The notes under the pieces: model-generated
What the model saw: the letters and a program-made list of their open reading frames with translations, nothing else
The model's database searches: none
Told to the model about the DNA's origin: nothing
Assembly (NCBI GenBank): GCA_030748455.1
Contig: JASMLY010000015.1
Span: 1-64,000, forward strand
Length of the DNA stretch: 64,000 bases
Source of the DNA: Phycisphaerales bacterium
GTDB taxonomy: Bacteria; Planctomycetota; Phycisphaerae; Phycisphaerales; SM1A02
Direction: 5' to 3'
Position numbers and translations under genes: made by a program
Part shown: positions 51,076 through 61,221 of the stretch, piece after piece
How positions within the stretch are numbered: position 1 is the stretch's first letter
Layout of the letters: each line of letters opens with the position of its first letter

Positions 51076-52608
51076 ATGCAACTCAAATTACACAACACCC
51101 TTACAAAACAATTAGATGTGTTTGAGCCAATTGACGAGTGTGGAAAAAAGGTTACATTTTATTCTTGCGGTCCTACTGTCTATGATTTTGCACATATTGG
51201 TAACTTTCGCGCATTTTTAAACGCAGATGTACTTCGCCGGACACTAGAACTTCTCGGGTATACCGTTAACCAAGTGATGAACATCACAGATGTAGGTCAC
51301 ATGACAGATGATGCAGTTGCAGACGGCGGGGGTGAAGACAAAATGTTGGTTGCAGCAACTCGTCTTGCAGAATCAAAAAAATCTGGATCGCTTCCCGAGG
51401 GTATCACTGTTGATCCAACAGACCCAATGGCAATTGCTGAATTTTATGCTAACGCATTTATACAAGACAGTGAATCCCTTGGCATTCGCGTGGTCGAAGA
51501 CGCACGTAAAAACCCATCCTGTATGCCTAGGCCGACACAGTACATTCAAGAGATGATCACGATGGTTGAATCACTCATCGAAAAAGGTCATGCATACGTT
51601 GCATCCGACGGGGTTGTATATTTTTCTGTTGATTCATTTACAGAGTACGGTGAACTCTCTGGGAACACTCTTGACACACTTCGGAGTGGAGAAGGTGGTC
51701 GTGTTGATATGAACACGCAGGCAGTAAAGAAAAATCCAGCTGACTTTATGTTGTGGAAACCTGACGCAACACATTTGATGCGTTGGCAAAGCCCATGGGG
51801 AGAAGGGTATCCAGGATGGCATCTTGAATGCTCAGTTATGGCGAACACTCTACTTGGAACAGAGATCGATTTGCACAGCGGCGGAGAGGATAATATTTTC
51901 CCGCATCATGAATGTGAAATTGCACAATCTCGTTGTGCAACAGGGTGCGAAACTTTTGCAAGATATTGGTTCCATACTCGATTCTTACTTGTCGATGGCG
52001 GGAAAATGAGTAAAAGCAAGGGGAACTTTTATACGCTTAGAGATCTTGTAGAGAAGGGGGCGAGCGCCGCAGCCGTACGACTTGAGCTCATCAAGACGCA
52101 TTATCGATCCAATGCAAACTTTACATTGCAGGGGTTAAAAGATTCTCAACGACAAATTGACCGATGGAGACGTTTAAAGGATTGGTTGGTGCAACATCAG
52201 AGCGTGGCATCGCATCAAAACGGCCCCCTTGCTCTTGCGAAAGAACAGTTTCTCACTTCTCTTTGTGATGACATGAATGTTGCGGGTGCTATCGGAGCAC
52301 TTAATGAAGCGGTGAACAAATACAACGTCGATGCTCCACCCTCGACAGGGGGCGAGTCTACACTTGTAGCAGAACTCGAATCTCTTCTCGCAATGGATTC
52401 GGTGTTGGGTGTTCTTGACCTCGATGCAAAGAGTGATTCTGGTACCCTTGATATCAAGAAAATTGATTCACTTATTGAAGCAAGACTCGTTGCGCGTCAT
52501 GACAAAGAGTGGGCACGCGCTGATGAAATACGCGATGAACTTCTTGGGATGGGAATAGCGATAAAAGATGGTCCTTCTGGTACGACATGGACAAGAATTG
52601 TGCAATGA
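51076..52608 (+). CDS. cysS: Cysteinyl-tRNA synthetase
   Basis: The 510-residue class I synthetase charges tRNA-Cys. The zinc-site start is YSCGPTVYDFAHIGNFRAF, which includes the HIGH-like HIGN. Other zinc residues lie in WHLECSVM and PHHECEIAQS. KMSKSKGNFYTL is the KMSKS loop. The middle has an unusual addition relative to short forms (TDPMAIAEFYANAFIQDSESLGIR), and the C-terminus has the ADEIRDEL anticodon-binding helix. It overlaps coaE by ATGA. Confidence 0.95.
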   Translation: MQLKLHNTLTKQLDVFEPIDECGKKVTFYSCGPTVYDFAHIGNFRAFLNADVLRRTLELLGYTVNQVMNITDVGHMTDDAVADGGGEDKMLVAATRLAESKKSGSLPEGITVDPTDPMAIAEFYANAFIQDSESLGIRVVEDARKNPSCMPRPTQYIQEMITMVESLIEKGHAYVASDGVVYFSVDSFTEYGELSGNTLDTLRSGEGGRVDMNTQAVKKNPADFMLWKPDATHLMRWQSPWGEGYPGWHLECSVMANTLLGTEIDLHSGGEDNIFPHHECEIAQSRCATGCETFARYWFHTRFLLVDGGKMSKSKGNFYTLRDLVEKGASAAAVRLELIKTHYRSNANFTLQGLKDSQRQIDRWRRLKDWLVQHQSVASHQNGPLALAKEQFLTSLCDDMNVAGAIGALNEAVNKYNVDAPPSTGGESTLVAELESLLAMDSVLGVLDLDAKSDSGTLDIKKIDSLIEARLVARHDKEWARADEIRDELLGMGIAIKDGPSGTTWTRIVQ

Positions 52609-53234
52609 AACACAACCCTCCAATCATAGGCATCGTTGGAGGGATTGGATCGGGTAAAAGCCTCGTTGCAAACACGCTGAAAGCAAACGGTTGTATCGTC
52701 GCAGATGCGGACGAACACACGTCCGTAGCTCTTGATCGAGAGGATGTACAACGCACCCTCGTTTCGTGGTGGGGTGAGAAAGCACTCGATTCAGAAAACA
52801 AAGTTGACAGAGCGTTTGTCGCATCAATCGTGTTTGAGAACCAAGAAGAACGAGCTAGACTTGAAGGTTTACTGCATCCAATCGTTAAGGAATTGCAAGA
52901 AAAATTGTTTGCCCAAGCGCCCAAGGGAACCAAGGCGTTCATTATTGACGCACCCTTATTGTTGGAAACTGGGCTTGAAAAGGATTGCGACGCAATTATT
53001 TACGTCGATTGTCCGTTTGAAACACGCCTCAAACGAGTCATTGAGCACCGGGGTTGGAGCGAACAAGAACTAAGAAATAGAGAGGATGCACAATTTGGAC
53101 TTGACAAAAAGCAGTCTTGGGCCGACTATATCATTATCAATGACGGGGACATCGCGTATGTTGAAGAGCAAGTTAGAGAAGTCCTCTCATTGATTTGTAA
53201 ACCGTTCCGACATTCAAACGGAAGTGGTGAATAA
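52605..53234 (+). CDS. coaE: Dephospho-CoA kinase
   Basis: The 209-residue kinase performs the last step of coenzyme A synthesis. The P-loop is IGIVGGIGSGKSLVA, substrate contacts include ADADEHTS and the HPIVKE region, and the lid is RLKRVIEHRG. It is translationally coupled to cysS (ATGA). The frame also opens 6 codons earlier inside cysS. Confidence 0.94.
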   Translation: MKHNPPIIGIVGGIGSGKSLVANTLKANGCIVADADEHTSVALDREDVQRTLVSWWGEKALDSENKVDRAFVASIVFENQEERARLEGLLHPIVKELQEKLFAQAPKGTKAFIIDAPLLLETGLEKDCDAIIYVDCPFETRLKRVIEHRGWSEQELRNREDAQFGLDKKQSWADYIIINDGDIAYVEEQVREVLSLICKPFRHSNGSGE

Positions 53235-53245
53235 AGGTATTCACC
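53226..53245 (+). terminator. Hairpin at the end of coaE
   Basis: GGTGAATA (53226-53233) and TATTCACC (53238-53245) form a perfect 8-bp stem with a 4-base loop spanning the coaE stop. An A-rich rather than T-rich run follows, so termination is only possible. A second stem, CGCGTT/AACGCG (53279-53299), lies further on in the gap before rho. Confidence 0.35.
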
Positions 53246-53355
53246 AAAACAAGTTGAATCCATTTTTATTTTTGAATACGCGTTTTTGTGAACAACGCGA
53301 AACACAGAAGGTGCAACAGCACTAACCGAGCACAATCAGAAGCGAGTTAGAAACG

Positions 53356-54789
53356 ATGGCAAAAAAAAGAAGACGCCGTAAAAAAACGGGTGGTAGTTCA
53401 AGCGCAAGCGCGATGGTTCTCAATCCCGGAGAAGTTCCAACAGATGAGGAACTTGAGGCAGAGGTAGCAGCGCTTGACGAAAAGCTGACAAAAGCAGCAC
53501 AGAAAAAATATGATCAAGCAAAAAAGGAAGGTTTTGATCTCGCTGCGTTGCAACACATGAAGAGTAAAGACCTTGGGGAGGTTGCCAAGAAAGAGAACGT
53601 TAAAAACTGGGCAGAGATGCCAAGACAAAAACTTGTGTTTGAGATACTGAAAGCTCAAGCGAACCGCCAAGGCTTGATGATTGGAGAAGGGACGCTTGAA
53701 ATCATGTCAGACGGATACGGCTTCCTTCGAAGCCCAGAGTACTCATACGTTGCTTCACCAGATGATGTGTATGTGAGCCCATCACAAATTAGACGGTTTG
53801 GTTTACGAAAGGGTCAGATTGTTCGGGGTCTCATTCGACCCCCAAAAGAAACGGAAACGTATTTTGCGCTTTTACGTGTTGAAGCAATTAATGGTCGTGA
53901 TCCAAAAGATGTTCATGATCTTGGCACATTTGAAAACCTCACTCCACTTCACCCCGAAGAGAGAGTTCACCTTGAAACAGAAAGCGAGATTATTGAAACA
54001 CGAGTCATTGATCTCGTATCTCCAATGGGTTTTGGACAACGCGCGCTGATCGTTGCACCTCCTCGCACGGGTAAAACCGTCATTCTGCAAAAGTTGACTT
54101 CGGCGATTGCTAAAAATCATCCAGATGTCCACGTCATTGTTTTGTTAGTGGATGAACGACCAGAAGAAGTCACTGATTTTAAACGCAGCACACCCGATTC
54201 TGTCGAAGTCGTTGCAAGTACCTTTGACGAAGAAGCAACCCGTCACATTCAAGTAGCGGAAATGGTGATGGAAAAAGCTCGCAGAATGGTAGAGTTTGGC
54301 GAAAACGTTGTCATCCTTATGGATTCGATTACAAGACTTGCACGTGGATACAACAACGGTATGCCAACAACTGGAAAAATTGGTACGGGGGGTGTTGATT
54401 CAAAAGCGTTGATTCGACCAAAGAAATTCTTTGGTTCTGCGCGTAACATTGAAGATGGCGGTTCCCTCACCATTATCGGTACGGCACTTGTAGATACGGG
54501 ATCCAAAGCAGACGAAGTCATCTTTGAAGAATTTAAGGGGACTGGTAACTCAGAGTTACACCTCACCAGAAAACTAGTGGAAAAAAGAATTTGGCCAGCG
54601 ATTGATATCGCGGCGTCTGGCACGAGACGTGAAGAGTTATTGCTCGATCCTAAAGAACACGAACTTGTGGGCCGCTTACGCAAGGTTGTGAGCGATATGA
54701 GCCCTGTTGAAGCGATGGATATGTTGCGTTCAAGGATGGAAAAAACCAATTCAAACGCAGAGTTCTTAATGACAATGAATTTAGGCTAA
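53356..54789 (+). CDS. rho: Transcription termination factor Rho
   Basis: The 477-residue hexameric RNA helicase ends transcripts. A basic KKRRRRKKTGG start precedes the Rho_N helices (MKSKDLGEVAKKENVKNWAEMPRQ). The RNA-binding cold-shock-like domain has EIMSDGYGFLRSPEYSY and DVYVSPSQIRRFGLRKGQIVRG. The ATPase shows IVAPPRTGKTVILQK, VDERPEEVTDF and LMDSITRLARGYN, and the R-loop region KALIRPKKFFGSARNIEDGGSLTI follows. The Walker A reads APPRTGKT rather than the common APPKAGKT. All other motifs are intact. It stands as a single gene. Confidence 0.95.
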   Translation: MAKKRRRRKKTGGSSSASAMVLNPGEVPTDEELEAEVAALDEKLTKAAQKKYDQAKKEGFDLAALQHMKSKDLGEVAKKENVKNWAEMPRQKLVFEILKAQANRQGLMIGEGTLEIMSDGYGFLRSPEYSYVASPDDVYVSPSQIRRFGLRKGQIVRGLIRPPKETETYFALLRVEAINGRDPKDVHDLGTFENLTPLHPEERVHLETESEIIETRVIDLVSPMGFGQRALIVAPPRTGKTVILQKLTSAIAKNHPDVHVIVLLVDERPEEVTDFKRSTPDSVEVVASTFDEEATRHIQVAEMVMEKARRMVEFGENVVILMDSITRLARGYNNGMPTTGKIGTGGVDSKALIRPKKFFGSARNIEDGGSLTIIGTALVDTGSKADEVIFEEFKGTGNSELHLTRKLVEKRIWPAIDIAASGTRREELLLDPKEHELVGRLRKVVSDMSPVEAMDMLRSRMEKTNSNAEFLMTMNLG

Positions 54790-54841
54790 ACGGACTGTTT
54801 GGACAGACCGCGTCGGTGTGCGTATAGTTCTTGGAGACCAC

Positions 54842-55864
54842 ATGCAAGTTACAGTAAAAAAAAGAGCGTTTACAATTGTCGAGTTAATGGTTGTGATTTC
54901 TGTGATCGCAATTTTGTCAGCTCTTCTTATCACTGCTGTGACAAGATCGTTAGGTGCAGCAAAAACCGCCGAAGCACAGAACAGAATGCGTGAAATTCAC
55001 ACCATGATGCAAACGTGGAGCGGTGGTAATAACGGAAGGGTCCTACCGAGTCAATTCAACTTTTCAGATGAGGCGGCTGCTGGGACCCCGATCCATGTGA
55101 GAAGTGACGAACATTTAGAGGATGATCGCTACACTGGAACGTGGACAGATATTTTGTGGGTAGAAAATGAAATGCACGAGACGTACGGGTTGCATGAGTC
55201 TGAAGAGGAAGAACGAGATCACCTGCGTTGGAAATCTGATTCGCCTGGTGCGGATATCTATGCTGTGCGGAAATTGTTTGACAATCCGTTCCGTTCAACA
55301 ATGCCAAACACTCGCAACGCAAGCGGTCGATTACCATTGCCTCGTCCGTATGGAGATGGAGCGAGAGAGATTGATCTGCAGGGGTATTTTGCTGCGAATG
55401 ATTTCTTTGATGCAAGAAGTGATGCAGACGGGCACCCCGATGCGGATGATGGGCAAAACGCAGAACCCTCAAAAGTCGATCGGTATTACACCTATGGAAT
55501 GCTTGATGCCCCTGCAAAATCACTGTATCTAGTCGATTCTGTCGCAGGTGAAACAATTGCACACAAAACAATCTCTGGTGATGATGATGAATCAGCGTGG
55601 CTCTACGACTTTGGGAAGGGAACCATTTCATTAAGTGACTCTACGGGGATGAACTCAGATCCAACTGGTGAGATTGATTATCGCTATGGGTCTCAGGAGG
55701 GTTCTTGCCTCATTTTGATGCTTGATGGACATGTCGCGCAGGAAGTTCCTTGGACTCGCCTTGGGCTTGATAACCCCATGAGTGGAGGGGGACCAGATCG
55801 GACGACACTTCAGGGTCGTGGGATCCGTGTTGGCAACTTAACCAAGAAGGTGCGGTCGCAGTAA
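54842..55864 (+). CDS. Secreted pseudopilin with type IV prepilin leader
   Basis: The 340-residue protein has a short leader and prepilin helix, KKRAFTIVELMVVISVIAILSALLITAVT. Note Ala-Phe, not Gly-Phe, at the usual cleavage point, so processing by standard prepilin peptidase is uncertain. The soluble domain ends in CLILMLDGHVAQEVPW, the DGHV motif shared by the planctomycete pseudopilin family. GGAG lies 6 bases before the ATG at 54842. It is a single gene after rho. Confidence 0.8.
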   Translation: MQVTVKKRAFTIVELMVVISVIAILSALLITAVTRSLGAAKTAEAQNRMREIHTMMQTWSGGNNGRVLPSQFNFSDEAAAGTPIHVRSDEHLEDDRYTGTWTDILWVENEMHETYGLHESEEEERDHLRWKSDSPGADIYAVRKLFDNPFRSTMPNTRNASGRLPLPRPYGDGAREIDLQGYFAANDFFDARSDADGHPDADDGQNAEPSKVDRYYTYGMLDAPAKSLYLVDSVAGETIAHKTISGDDDESAWLYDFGKGTISLSDSTGMNSDPTGEIDYRYGSQEGSCLILMLDGHVAQEVPWTRLGLDNPMSGGGPDRTTLQGRGIRVGNLTKKVRSQ

Positions 55865-55933
55865 AAAGCGGGTTTTTTGCTTCAAAATAGTCAAAAATAA
55901 CAAAATCTCATCATATAAATGATGGGGAACCCC

Positions 55934-55961
55934 TTGCCTTTATTTGAGGTTTAGGTACACT
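55934..55961 (+). promoter_or_regulatory. Candidate promoter of the tRNA-Thr/tuf region
   Basis: TTGCCT (55934-55939) and TACACT (55956-55961) are separated by 16 bases. A 7-bp stem (CCGCCCA/TGGGCGG, 55969-55986) and a TATAAT at 55990-55995 follow. The stem then TTTTA could act as an attenuator. Confidence 0.4.
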
Positions 55962-55968
55962 CTCCCTT

Positions 55969-55990
55969 CCGCCCATCGCTGGGCGGTTTT
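55969..55990 (+). terminator. Possible attenuator hairpin upstream of tRNA-Thr
   Basis: CCGCCCA and TGGGCGG pair with a TCGC loop and are followed by four T. It could terminate read-through from the pseudopilin gene or attenuate the downstream unit. Confidence 0.45.
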
Positions 55991-56120
55991 ATAATAGTGG
56001 GCTTACCACAGGGGTGTATATTCGCGACCCAAGGATGGGAAGAACAGAGCATCGCGAGCCGTGAGTTTGGACTAGGTCAGGAACTAGGATGGCAAACTGT
56101 GAGCGCTCGTTTTTAGGATT

Positions 56121-56192
56121 GCCACCGTAGCTCAGTGGTAGAGCGCACCCTTGGTAAGGGTGAGGTCACGGGTTCAAATCCCGTCGGCGGCT
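56121..56192 (+). tRNA. tRNA-Thr (GGT anticodon)
   Basis: The cloverleaf is complete: D arm GCTC/GAGC, anticodon stem CACCC/GGGTG with loop TTGGTAA (anticodon GGT at 56153-56155), and T arm ACGGG TTCAAAT CCCGT. The acceptor stem GCCACCG/CGGCGGC has one A-C mismatch in its centre. The discriminator is T and CCA is not encoded. It is in the usual place just before tuf. Confidence 0.93.
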
Positions 56193-56334
56193 TGAAACTA
56201 CCTTGTTGCAGATGGTCTGTAACAATTTGAATAGAAATGTCGAAACGGTTCACGTGAACCACCTCGACAAGTAACGGAAAAGCTATCAGGACGAACGGTG
56301 CGCAGCACACGTCCTAGGAACAGGAGATTTCACG

Positions 56335-57534
<1,200 letters not shown>

Positions 57535-57545
57535 CGTTATTTCTT

Positions 57546-57585
57546 GATTCAAAAAAGGGGGAACCCTGTTCCCCCTTTTTGAATC
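57546..57585 (+). terminator. Strong hairpin terminator after tuf
   Basis: GATTC plus a run of A and GGGGGAAC pairs with GTTCCCCC, a run of T and GAATC around a short loop. It forms a stem of about 18 bp with a single unpaired A. The T-run on the right side supports intrinsic termination or a strong reduction before rpmG. Confidence 0.85.
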
Positions 57586-57627
57586 ATCTTTGTGGCTATT
57601 TGGTCCACAAGTAAAGAGGTTTGAACA

Positions 57628-57807
57628 ATGGCCAAGAAGGCAACTGATCGAGAATATGTGTGGCTTCAATGCACCGAGTCAGGCGATCTTAACTATCGCA
57701 CAAGCATTCGCGTAAAAGGCGGTATTGATGAAAAAGTCAAAGATGGCTTTAAAAAATATTGTCCAAGACTTCGCAAGCACACACTTCACAAGATCAAGCG
57801 AAAGTAA
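57628..57807 (+). CDS. rpmG: 50S ribosomal protein bL33
   Basis: The 59-residue protein reads MAKKATDREYVWLQCTESG, then NYRTSIRVKG, and ends YCPRLRKHTLHKIKRK. That is the bL33 pattern of N-Y-x-T and KYCPRLRKHTxHxE-like sequence. The zinc-binding CxxC pairs are reduced to single Cys (CTES and CPRL), indicating the zinc-independent form. It is too short for many gene finders but is supported by its place between tuf and tRNA-Trp/secE. Confidence 0.95.
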   Translation: MAKKATDREYVWLQCTESGDLNYRTSIRVKGGIDEKVKDGFKKYCPRLRKHTLHKIKRK

Positions 57808-57828
57808 CACCGCGCTATGAGGCGCTAG

Positions 57829-57901
<73 letters not shown>

Positions 57902-57950
57902 TTCTCGGATAAGTCCCGCAAACGCACAGTTTGCAATCGAAAGGATAGTC

Positions 57951-58361
57951 ATGGCTGCAGGAATCTATAAACAAGGTCAAGGGTACTGGGTACGACTCAT
58001 GTCGGCGATCGGATTCGGTTTGTTGTCGCTGATGGGTGTTGCTTGGTTGTGGGACCAGGTGAATGGAATCCAAATCGGTGATATTGAACCCGTTTTCATA
58101 TCCGCAGCAGTTACGATTATTGTGATGCTTTTTTGTGGCTCGCTGGGGTATTACCTCATTGGTCGTAAACCCAAAACTGTGGAATTTATGATTTCCACTG
58201 AGGGTGAAATGAGAAAAGTGAATTGGTCAACAAAAAGAGAAATTGTTGGTTCAACCATTTTGGTAATTTTGCTTACAGCTTTCATAAGTGTTTTCTGCCA
58301 AATTGCAGACCTTGGTTTTTCCGCATTTTTCCAATCTGTCGATGTTTTGCAATCTTCTTAA
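57951..58361 (+). CDS. secE: Preprotein translocase subunit SecE
   Basis: The 136-residue essential translocon subunit clamps SecY. The conserved C-terminal region is FMISTEGEMRKVNWSTKREIVGSTILVILLTAFISVF. Two more hydrophobic helices precede it (about 22-40 and 55-75), so it is a longer three-helix form, as in E. coli, rather than the single-helix form. AAGGATA precedes the ATG. The frame is open upstream through the tRNA gene, which rules out the earlier start. Confidence 0.93.
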   Translation: MAAGIYKQGQGYWVRLMSAIGFGLLSLMGVAWLWDQVNGIQIGDIEPVFISAAVTIIVMLFCGSLGYYLIGRKPKTVEFMISTEGEMRKVNWSTKREIVGSTILVILLTAFISVFCQIADLGFSAFFQSVDVLQSS

Positions 58362-58385
58362 TGAGGGACATCGAAGAAAGAGGCA

Positions 58386-59123
58386 ATGAATAGTATGACT
58401 GACTCAGAAAAGAACATCGAAACGACCCAAACCCACGATGCATCCTCAGAAGCGGTTGCAACGAACGAAACTGCTCCCAACGCATGTACTGACTCGTCTG
58501 AAACAACACCAGCGACTGTGACACCCCACGTTCCCGAAGAAGTTTCCTGTGGTGAAGAATCGCAAACTAGAGAAGGTATGAACTGGTTCGTTCTTCGGGT
58601 GGCTTCAAACAAAGAAGATTATGTGAAATCAGCTCTTGATCGCAAAGTGGAAATCGAGGGAATGCAGCATTTGGTTGGTCGAATTATGGTACCAACGGAA
58701 AAAACAAAAACCCTTTCTAAAACTGGCAAAGCAAAAATTACTGAAACAAAACTGTACCCAGGGTATATTTTTGTAGAAATGAAACTGGAAGAGCAGCGGA
58801 TTTCTCAGGACATCTTTTTTCTCATTAAGGAAACAACGGGTGTAGGAGACTTTGTGGGCACGGCTGGTAAACCAACCCCAATGTCAGCCGAGGAAGTAGA
58901 CAAAATGCTTTTCGATTCACAGGCACCCGATGAAGTCGCAGAAGTTCGACTCGAGTTTAATGTCGGTGATCATGTGAATATCAAGGACGGTCCGTTTATG
59001 GGTTACGAAGGAACTGTTGACGAAATTTTCCCAGAGAAGGGTGTCGTCCGCGTGCTCGCAACTGTGTTTGGACGGCAAACCCAGATCGAAATCGAATATT
59101 GGATGATCGAAAAAGCCGAGTAA
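58386..59123 (+). CDS. nusG: Transcription termination/antitermination factor NusG
   Basis: The 245-residue RNA polymerase elongation factor has an NGN domain from about 62 (NWFVLRVASNKEDYVKSAL, ...KLYPGYIFVEMKL, ...VGDFVGTAGKPTPMS) and a C-terminal KOW domain, FNVGDHVNIKDGPFMGYEGTVDEI. The first 60 residues are an acidic Thr/Glu-rich extension absent from E. coli NusG. It follows secE by 24 bp. It is not followed by rplK as in most bacteria; a moxR gene begins 82 bp downstream. Confidence 0.95.
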   Translation: MNSMTDSEKNIETTQTHDASSEAVATNETAPNACTDSSETTPATVTPHVPEEVSCGEESQTREGMNWFVLRVASNKEDYVKSALDRKVEIEGMQHLVGRIMVPTEKTKTLSKTGKAKITETKLYPGYIFVEMKLEEQRISQDIFFLIKETTGVGDFVGTAGKPTPMSAEEVDKMLFDSQAPDEVAEVRLEFNVGDHVNIKDGPFMGYEGTVDEIFPEKGVVRVLATVFGRQTQIEIEYWMIEKAE

Positions 59124-59205
59124 ATCAACGTATTACGTTCGTGGCAAAAAAGAATGCACAGGTTGCTAGCATTCACGATTTGGACGAAAATGGTATTGTT
59201 CTCGT

Positions 59206-60207
59206 ATGTCACAAGCTCAAACCGAAATCGAAACCACGATAGATTCATTTCGCAGTGATTATCAACGGGCAAGGGAAGAAATAGCAAAAGCCGTCGTGGG
59301 GCACGATGAAGTTGTTGATGGTGTGTTGACCTGTCTTTTTGCAGGAGGGCATGCGCTTCTAGAAGGAGTTCCCGGTCTTGGAAAAACGCTGCTCATTCGC
59401 ACGCTGAGTGAGGCTCTAGATCTTTGTTTTTCACGGATTCAATTTACACCTGACCTTATGCCAGCAGACATTACGGGCACCACAGTTGTGGTTGAGTCAG
59501 ATCAAGGGCGATCGTTTGAATTCCGCAAAGGACCCCTGTTTGCACAAATGGTACTCGCTGATGAGATAAATCGGGCAACACCAAAAACACAATCCGCGTT
59601 GTTAGAAGCAATGCAAGAAAAGTCGGTGACTGTTGGTGGCGAGACCCACCAGTTGCAACGCCCGTTCTTTGTGATGGCAACACAAAATCCAATTGAACAA
59701 GAGGGCACCTATCCTCTACCAGAAGCTCAACTTGACCGTTTCTTTTATAAACTTCACGTTGGATATTCCGATCGTTCTCAACTCATGGAAATCATTGATA
59801 GAACGACAAGTGGGTATCAACCGTCCATCGAAAAGGTTCTTGATACTGAAAAGATCATTCAATATCAAGAAGTAATACGGAATGTTGATTTACCAAGTGA
59901 TGTACAAGATTATGCAGTTCGGTGTGTGCTTGCCACACATCCAGAGGCAGAAGTTGCGACCCCTCAGGTGAAATCGTTTTTACGCTTTGGTGCATCACCA
60001 CGGGCCGCTCAAACACTTGCACTAGCCGGAAAAGTGCATGCCTTACTTGCGAGTCGAAATGTTGTTGCTGCAGAGGATATCCAACGAGCGGTGTTGCCCG
60101 CTCTTCGGCATCGGTGTATTCTCAATTTTGAAGCCGAAGCCGAGGGTATGACAACAGATGCCATTCTCACGAACCTTGTCGAGACTCTTCCGCTTGTTAC
60201 CTCTTGA
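59206..60207 (+). CDS. MoxR-family AAA+ ATPase
   Basis: The 333-residue AAA+ chaperone has Walker A EGVPGLGKTLLIRTL near residue 48, Walker B VLADEINRATPKTQSALLEAMQE, sensor 1 FFVMATQNPIEQEGTYPLPEAQLDRF, and a C-terminal lid with FLRFGASPRAAQTLALAGKVHALL. MoxR proteins assemble or activate partner proteins, usually with VWA or DUF58 proteins in an operon. No such partner follows here; a beta-barrel-like gene does. The start is the ATG at 59206. Confidence 0.9.
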   Translation: MSQAQTEIETTIDSFRSDYQRAREEIAKAVVGHDEVVDGVLTCLFAGGHALLEGVPGLGKTLLIRTLSEALDLCFSRIQFTPDLMPADITGTTVVVESDQGRSFEFRKGPLFAQMVLADEINRATPKTQSALLEAMQEKSVTVGGETHQLQRPFFVMATQNPIEQEGTYPLPEAQLDRFFYKLHVGYSDRSQLMEIIDRTTSGYQPSIEKVLDTEKIIQYQEVIRNVDLPSDVQDYAVRCVLATHPEAEVATPQVKSFLRFGASPRAAQTLALAGKVHALLASRNVVAAEDIQRAVLPALRHRCILNFEAEAEGMTTDAILTNLVETLPLVTS

Positions 60208-60220
60208 ACGGATTACATCT

Positions 60221-61102
60221 ATGAAACTATTTTCATTCGTGTCGATTTTCTTTGTCCTTTTTCAAGCAAATGCAGAATCGTTTGATGCAAAACTCGACCT
60301 GCACCTTACAAAACAATTCGATAGTTCAATTGATACTGGTGGACAAGTAGAGGCATCCCGCTACGGCGCCGAGTTTCGCCTTGATTACACCGCAACCGAA
60401 GACGATGTGTTCCAGTTGCGATATCAATACCAACGTGATGATTGGACGTTCTCTGGCTCTACAGGAATGGGAAACGACAACCCTTGGGGTCTAGTGACAA
60501 CAGTTGACCTCGCTCTGCAATGGACACATCAGTTAAACGAAACAACGCAATTGTTTGGTGGTCCAATTGTAAAATGGAGTAGTGATGATGGTGCAAACCA
60601 ATCTGACTCCGATGTTTTTGGTGGCATGGCTGGATTTGCACATGCATTTTCTGACAACCTAGTTCTTGGGGGTGGACTGGGTGTTATTGAACAACTTGAA
60701 GACGATGACAGGTTGTTTCCTGTTCTAGTTCTTGATTGGAAACTGAAGGACGACCTGAAACTTACGAGTGATATTACGACTCGGTTTGGCAGTCGAATTG
60801 GTGTCGAGTTGGTTTGGTCCCCACTCGATGCGTGGACTTTGGGTGCCGGAATATCCTATGACTACAGCAGGTTCAGACTTGACGATGTTGGGTATGCCCC
60901 AGATGGTGTGGGCGAGGCAACGTCAATGCCGCTGCACCTAAGAGCAACATTTCATCCATCTGAAACTGTGGATATCACCATACTTGCAGGTGTTGTATTC
61001 AGCGGAGAGCTCTCTGTTTACGACTCGGCTGGCAGTACATTGCAGTCAGAAAATTACAATTCTGCCGGTGCAATAGGAATCCTCGCACGTTTCCGTTTCT
61101 AG
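60221..61102 (+). CDS. Predicted outer-membrane beta-barrel protein
   Basis: The 293-residue exported protein has a signal peptide MKLFSFVSIFFVLFQANA and then alternating amphipathic strands with short turns (FRLDYTATEDDVFQLRYQYQRDD...NLVLGGGLGVIEQL...LKLTSDITTRFGSRIGVELVW), ending in an aromatic AIGILARFRF strand. This is the pattern of a roughly 10-12-strand barrel. No specific family is recognised. It begins 13 bp after moxR, so it may be co-expressed. Confidence 0.68.
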   Translation: MKLFSFVSIFFVLFQANAESFDAKLDLHLTKQFDSSIDTGGQVEASRYGAEFRLDYTATEDDVFQLRYQYQRDDWTFSGSTGMGNDNPWGLVTTVDLALQWTHQLNETTQLFGGPIVKWSSDDGANQSDSDVFGGMAGFAHAFSDNLVLGGGLGVIEQLEDDDRLFPVLVLDWKLKDDLKLTSDITTRFGSRIGVELVWSPLDAWTLGAGISYDYSRFRLDDVGYAPDGVGEATSMPLHLRATFHPSETVDITILAGVVFSGELSVYDSAGSTLQSENYNSAGAIGILARFRF

Positions 61103-61221
61103 TTTTTTCCTCCGCGGCAAAAGAGGCTGCACAAGTTGCAATCATTTTAAGAATCGCCACAGAGTTGCGGAGAAGAGTTTTCCTGAACTTTCGTCTGGGC
61201 ACTTAGACGACGAGAAGATAT

